Source: Ptiloglossa arizonensis
Lineage: Eukaryota; Arthropoda; Insecta; Hymenoptera; Colletidae
Direction: 5' to 3'
Length of the DNA: 64,000 nt
Assembly: GCF_051014685.1 (NCBI RefSeq)
Contig: NW_027478526.1
Span: 1-64,000, forward strand
A program made the translations under genes and the position numbers. Below the pieces are notes generated by a model. It was not told the DNA's origin. It searched no databases and worked only from the letters and a program-made list of their open reading frames with translations. Of the stretch, positions 59,001 through 64,000 are shown piece by piece. Numbering within the stretch: the first letter of the stretch is position 1; the number at the start of each line of letters is the position of its first letter.

Positions 59001-60439
59001 TATAACGTATAACGTATAACGTATATCCTATAACACATAACGTATAGCGTATAACGCATAACGTATAACGTATAACGTATAACGTATAACGTATAACGTA
59101 TAACGTATAACGTATTACGTATTACGTATAACCTATAACGTCTAACGTATAACGTATAACGTATGACGTATAACGTATAACGTATAACGTATAACGTATA
59201 ACGTATAACGAATAACGTATAACGTATAACGAATAACGTATAACGTATAACGTATAACGTATAACGTATGACGTATCACGTATAAGGTATGACCTATAAC
59301 GCATAACGTATAGCGTATAACGCATAACGCATAACGTATAACGTATAACGTATAACGTATAACGTATAACGTATAACGTATAACGTATAACGTATAACGT
59401 ATAACGTATAACGTATAACGTATAACGTATAACGTATAACGTATAACGTATAACGTATAACGTATAACGTATAACGTATAACGTATAACGTATAACGTAT
59501 AACGTATAACGTATAACGTTTAACGTATAACGTACAACGTATAACGTATAACGTATAACGTATAACGTATCACGTATAACGTATAACGTATAACGTATGA
59601 CGTATCACGTATAAGGTATGACCTATAACGCATTACGTATAGCGTATAACGCATAACATATAACGTATAACGTATAACGTATAACGTATAACGTATAACG
59701 TATAAAGTATAACGTATAACGTATAACGTGTAACGTATAACGTATATCCTATAACGCATAACGTATAGCGTATAACGCATAACGTATAACGTATAACGTA
59801 TAACGTATAACGTATAACGTATAACGTATAACGTATAACGTATAACGTATAACGTATAACGTATAACGTATAACGTATAACGTATAACGTATAACGTATA
59901 ACGAATAACGTATAACGTATAACGAATAACGTATAACGTATAACGTATAACGTATAACGTATGACGTATCACGTATAAGGTATGACCTATAACGCATAAC
60001 GTATAGCGTATAACGCATAACGTATAACGTATAACGTATAACGTATAACGTATAACGTATAACGTATAACGTATAACGTATAACGTATAACGTATAACGT
60101 ATAACGTATAACGTATAACGTATAACGTATAACGTATAACGTATAACGTATAACGTATAACGTATAACGTATAACGTATAACGTATAACGTATAACGTAT
60201 AACGTATAACGTATAACGTATAACGTATAACGTATAACGTATAACGTATAACGTATAACGTATAACGTATAACGTATAACGTATAACGTATAACCTATAA
60301 CGTATAACGTATAACGTATAACGTATAACGTATAACGTATAACGTATAACGAATAACGTAAAACGTAAAACGTATAACGTACAACGTATAACGTGTAACG
60401 TATAGCGTATAACGTATAACGTATAACGTATAACGTATA
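56056..60439 (+). repeat. Satellite segment with the longest pure tracts
   Basis: The segment contains two of the longest runs of perfect units: 56832-57116 (285 bp, about 40 units, the longest I found) and 60016-60294 (279 bp). Word order around 57174-57480 and 58250-58390 matches 44643-44950 (12,530 bp) and 50936-51072 (7,315 bp). A cluster of private substitutions lies at about 57888-58055. The remainder carries the usual markers. Nothing else is present. Confidence 0.8.
56832..57116 (+). repeat. Longest pure AACGTAT tract
   Basis: 285 bp of unbroken perfect units (about 40), bounded by a GCATAACG unit on the left and an AACCTAT unit on the right. Other long pure tracts with similar flanks are 293-542, 7531-7780, 60016-60294, 61102-61372 and 63125-63381. 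Their lengths differ by whole units only, so this tract appears to change length by unit gain and loss while its flanks stay fixed. Confidence 0.88.
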
Positions 60440-62456
60440 ACGTATAACGTATAACGTATAAGGTATGACCTATAACGCATAACGTATAGCGTATAACGCA
60501 TAACGTATAACGTATAACGTATAACGTATAACGTATAACGTAGAACGTATAACGTATAACGTATAACGTATAACGTATAACGTATAACGTATAACGTATA
60601 ACGTATAACGTTTAACGTATAACGTACAACGTATAACGTATAACGTATAACGTATAACGTATCACGTATAACGTATAACGTATAACGTATGACGTATCAC
60701 GTATAAGGTATGACCTATAACGCATTACGTATAGCGTATAACGCATAACATATAACGTATAACGTATAACGTACAACGTATAACGTATAACGTATAAAGT
60801 ATAACGTATAACGTATAACGTGTAACGTATAACGTATATCCTATAACGCATAACGTATAGCGTATAACGCATAACGTATAACGTATAACGTATAACGTAT
60901 AACGTATAACGTATAACGTATAACGTATAACGTATAACGTATAACGTATAACGTATAACGTATAACGTATAACGTATAACGTATAACGAATAACGTATAA
61001 CGTATAACGAATAACGTATAACGTATAACGTATAACGTATAACGTATGACGTATCACGTATAAGGTATGACCTATAACGCATAACGTATAGCGTATAACG
61101 CATAACGTATAACGTATAACGTATAACGTATAACGTATAACGTATAACGTATAACGTATAACGTATAACGTATAACGTATAACGTATAACGTATAACGTA
61201 TAACGTATAACGTATAACGTATAACGTATAACGTATAACGTATAACGTATAACGTATAACGTATAACGTATAACGTATAACGTATAACGTATAACGTATA
61301 ACGTATAACGTATAACGTATAACGTATAACGTATAACGTATAACGTATAACGTATAACGTATAACGTATAACCTATAACGTATAACGTATAACGTATAAC
61401 GTATAACGTATAACGTATAACGTATAACGAATAACGTAAAACGTAAAACGTATAACGTATAACGTACAACGTATAACGTGTAACGTATAGCGTATAACGT
61501 ATAACGTATAACGTATAACGAATAACGTATAACGTATAACGTACAACGTACAACGTATAACGTATAGCGTATAACGTATAACGTATTACATATTACATAT
61601 AACGTATAACGTATAACGTATAACGTATAACGTATAACGTATAACGTCTAACGTTTAACGTATAACGTACAACGTATAACGTATAACGTATAACGTATAA
61701 CGTATCACGTATAACGTATAACGTATAACGTATGACGTATCACGTATAAGGTATGACCTATAACGCATTACGTATAGCGTATAACGCATAACATATAACG
61801 TATAACGTATAACGTATAACGTATAACGTATAACGTATAACGTATAAAGTATAACGTATAACGTATAACGTATAACGTATAACGTATAACGTATAACGTA
61901 TAACGTATCACGTATAACGTATAACATATAACGTATGACGAATCACGTATAAGGTATGACCTATAACGCATTACGTATAGCGTATAACGCATAACATATA
62001 ACGTATAACGTATAACGTATAACGTATAACGTATAAAGTATAACGTATAACGTATAACGTGTAACGTATAACGTATATCCTATAACGCATAACGTATAGC
62101 GTATAACGCATAACGTATAACTTATAACGTATAACGTATAACGTCTAACGTTTAACGTATAACGTACAACGTATAACGTATAACGTATAACGTCTAACAT
62201 ATAACGTATAACGTATAACGTATAACGTATAACGTATAAAGTATATCGTATATCGTATAACGTATAACGTATAACGTATAACGTATATCCTATAACACAT
62301 AACGTATAGCGTATAACGCATAACGTATAACGTATAACGTATAACGTATAACGTATAACGTATAACGTATAACGTATAACGTATTACGTATAACGTATAA
62401 CGTATAACGTATAACGTATAACGTCTAACGTTTAACGTATAACGTACAACGTATAA
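60440..62456 (+). repeat. 2,016-bp tandem duplication, left copy
   Basis: Variant words recur 2,016 bp (288 units) later: AAGGTATGACC at 60460 and 62476, and the rare GTAGAACG unit at 60541 and 62557, which I saw only in these two places. The offset becomes 2,009 (AACCTAT with variant C at 61373 and 63382) and then 1,988 (61951 and 63939), all multiples of 7. A pure tract lies at 61102-61372. Confidence 0.88.
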
Positions 62457-64000
62457 CGTATAACGTATAACGTATAAGGTATGACCTATAACGCATAACG
62501 TATAGCGTATAACGCATAACGTATAACGTATAACGTATAACGTATAACGTATAACGTAGAACGTATAACGTATAACGTATAACGTATAACGTATAACGTA
62601 TAACGTATAACGTATAACGTATAACGTTTAACGTATAACGTACAACGTATAACGTATAACGTATAACGTATAACGTATCACGTATAACGTATAACGTATA
62701 ACGTATGACGTATCACGTATAAGGTATGACCTATAACGCATTACGTATAGCGTATAACGCATAACATATAACGTATAACGTATAACGTATAACGTATAAC
62801 GTATAACGTATAACGTATAAAGTATAACGTATAACGTATAACGTGTAACGTATAACGTATATCCTATAACGCATAACGTATAGCGTATAACGCATAACGT
62901 ATAACGTATAACGTATAACGTATAACGTATAACGTATAACGTATAACGTATAACGTATAACGTATAACGTATAACGTATAACGTATAACGTATAACGTAT
63001 AACGTATAACGAATAACGTATAACGTATAACGAATAACGTATAACGTATAACGTATAACGTATAACGTATGACGTATCACGTATAAGGTATGACCTATAA
63101 CGCATAACGTATAGCGTATAACGCATAACGTATAACGTATAACGTATAACGTATAACGTATAACGTATAACGTATAACGTATAACGTATAACGTATAACG
63201 TATAACGTATAACGTATAACGTATAACGTATAACGTATAACGTATAACGTATAACGTATAACGTATAACGTATAACGTATAACGTATAACGTATAACGTA
63301 TAACGTATAACGTATAACGTATAACGTATAACGTATAACGTATAACGTATAACGTATAACGTATAACGTATAACGTATAACCTATAACGTATAACGTATA
63401 ACGTATAACGTATAACGTATAACGTATAACGTATAACGAATAACGTAAAACGTAAAACGTATAACGTATAACGTACAACGTATAACGTGTAACGTATAGC
63501 GTATAACGTATAACGTATAACGTATAACGAATAACGTATAACGTATAACGTACAACGTACAACGTATAACGTATAGCGTATAACGTATAACGTATTACAT
63601 ATTACATATAACGTATAACGTATAACGTATAACGTATAACGTATAACGTCTAACGTTTAACGTATAACGTACAACGTATAACGTATAACGTATAACGTAT
63701 AACGTATCACGTATAACGTATAACGTATAACGTATGACGTATCACGTATAAGGTATGACCTATAACGCATTACGTATAGCGTATAACGCATAACATATAA
63801 CGTATAACGTATAACGTATAACGTATAACGTATAACGTATAAAGTATAACGTATAACGTATAACGTATAACGTATAACGTATAACGTATAACGTATCACG
63901 TATAACGTATAACGTATAACGTATGACGAATCACGTATAAGGTATGACCTATAACGCATTACGTATAGCGTATAACGCATAACATATAACGTATAACGTA
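62457..64000 (+). repeat. 2,016-bp tandem duplication, right copy, cut by the window edge
   Basis: This follows the left copy word for word to the end of the window, so its right boundary and any further copies lie outside. A pure tract at 63125-63381 matches 61102-61372 in the left copy but is shorter by two units. The window ends in perfect units, so there is no sign of an array edge. Confidence 0.87.

Larger units (their letters stand above)
1..64000 (+). repeat. 7-bp satellite array (AACGTAT)n filling the window
   Basis: The whole window is a head-to-tail array of the heptamer AACGTAT, about 9,140 units, all in one orientation, entering at base 1 and leaving at base 64000. No unique sequence interrupts it. 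The perfect unit is 2/7 GC and holds one CpG. All seven positions can vary: for example T to C at position 7 (GTACAACG), A to C or T at position 6 (GTCTAACG, GTTTAACG), T to C at position 5 (GCATAACG), G to C or T at position 4 (AACCTAT, AACTTAT), C to A at position 3 (ATAAAGTAT), A to G at position 2 (TATAGCG), and A to T, G or C at position 1 (TATTACG, TATGACG, TATCACG). The CpG cytosine is at 3 modulo 7 wherever I checked. Such arrays are typical of eukaryotic heterochromatin; taxon and chromosomal location cannot be read from the sequence. Confidence 0.98.

Noticed and set aside
60612..61553. Long - strand open frame (313 residues), and over a hundred others between 60 and 285 residues
   Set aside because: All are the same heptapeptide cycle with occasional substitutions, are open in overlapping frames, and begin and end only where a variant unit happens to give a start or stop. 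No non-repeat domain, signal peptide or splice context was seen.
45393..62200. Offset of 16,807 bp between two matching words, equal to 7 to the fifth power
   Set aside because: All offsets are multiples of 7 because the register is kept; this particular value is coincidence.
1..64000. CRISPR array
   Set aside because: There are no distinct spacers of regular size between conserved repeats; the whole sequence is a 7-bp unit and no cas genes are present.
1..64000. Telomeric repeat
   Set aside because: The unit AACGTAT / ATACGTT lacks the G-run typical of telomere repeats such as TTAGGG or TTTAGGG, the array carries many variants with higher-order structure, and no chromosome end is visible.
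1..64000. TATA-box or -10 promoter motifs (TATAA in nearly every unit, TATAAAG in ATAAAGTAT units)
   Set aside because: The motif is part of the repeat unit and occurs thousands of times; nothing distinguishes any copy as a promoter and there is no gene downstream.
1..64000. bZIP/CREB-like sites (TGACGTAT, TTACGTAT) in variant units
   Set aside because: They are one-base variants of the unit, short and expected from composition; only half of each consensus is matched. Kept out of the findings for lack of any specific support.
1..64000. Hairpins or inverted repeats
   Set aside because: Only 4-bp palindromes (ACGT, TATA) occur in the perfect unit and 6-bp ones (AACGTT, TACGTA) in variants; flanks mismatch, so no stable stem is expected. 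No unit in reverse orientation was seen.
1..64000. Transposable element or tRNA/rRNA gene embedded in the array
   Set aside because: I read the window for any interruption of the 7-bp pattern and found none; no terminal repeats, target-site duplications or structured RNA sequence.

Overview
This 64 kb window is one uninterrupted block of satellite DNA. The basic unit is a 7-bp repeat, AACGTAT on the + strand (ATACGTT on the - strand). About 9,140 units run head to tail in one orientation from the first base to the last, so the array continues past both edges. I found no unique sequence, protein gene, RNA gene, transposon or CRISPR array. The many open frames on the - strand are a by-product of the repeat: a 7-mer read three times gives seven stop-free codons (Y-V-I-R-Y-T-L) in every frame. 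A satellite of this size points to a eukaryote, most likely constitutive heterochromatin (pericentromeric, subtelomeric, or a sex or B chromosome) in a long-read assembly. The sequence does not let me name the species or chromosome.

The array is not uniform. Perfect units alternate with units carrying one or two substitutions. The variants recur in fixed order as short 'words': an AAGGTATGACC marker, a TACATAT doublet, a GTGAAACG word, a TATCGTATATCG word, a TTACGTATTACG word, and others. The order of these words shows long nested duplications. A roughly 7.2 kb block (1-7090) recurs at 7239-13920, and part of it again at about 14040-16726. A 4,004-bp block is repeated head to tail (16727-20730, 20731-24734). 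A roughly 5.4 kb block at 25850-31300 recurs at 34230-39560, with a third partial copy at 40930-43480. About 1.6 kb is tandemly duplicated at 45945-49110, 2,065 bp at 52031-56055, and 2,016 bp from 60440 to the right edge. Smaller links join 43.5-45.0 kb with 57-60 kb, and 45.0-46.3 kb with 50.0-51.3 kb.

The most striking property is register. At about 15 checked places from base 3 to base 63962 the CpG cytosine falls at position 3 modulo 7, and every duplication offset I measured is a multiple of 7. Within and between copies the array has gained or lost whole units only (1, 2, 14 and 41 units were seen), with no net frame slip in 64 kb despite many substitutions. The CpG in nearly every unit gives an extremely high CpG density in DNA of about 29% GC. 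These two facts, with the very recent kilobase-scale duplications, are what merit follow-up. Nothing here supports a coding or defence system.

Limits: copy counts and boundaries were made by eye and are approximate unless an exact offset is given. Register was sampled, not computed base by base.
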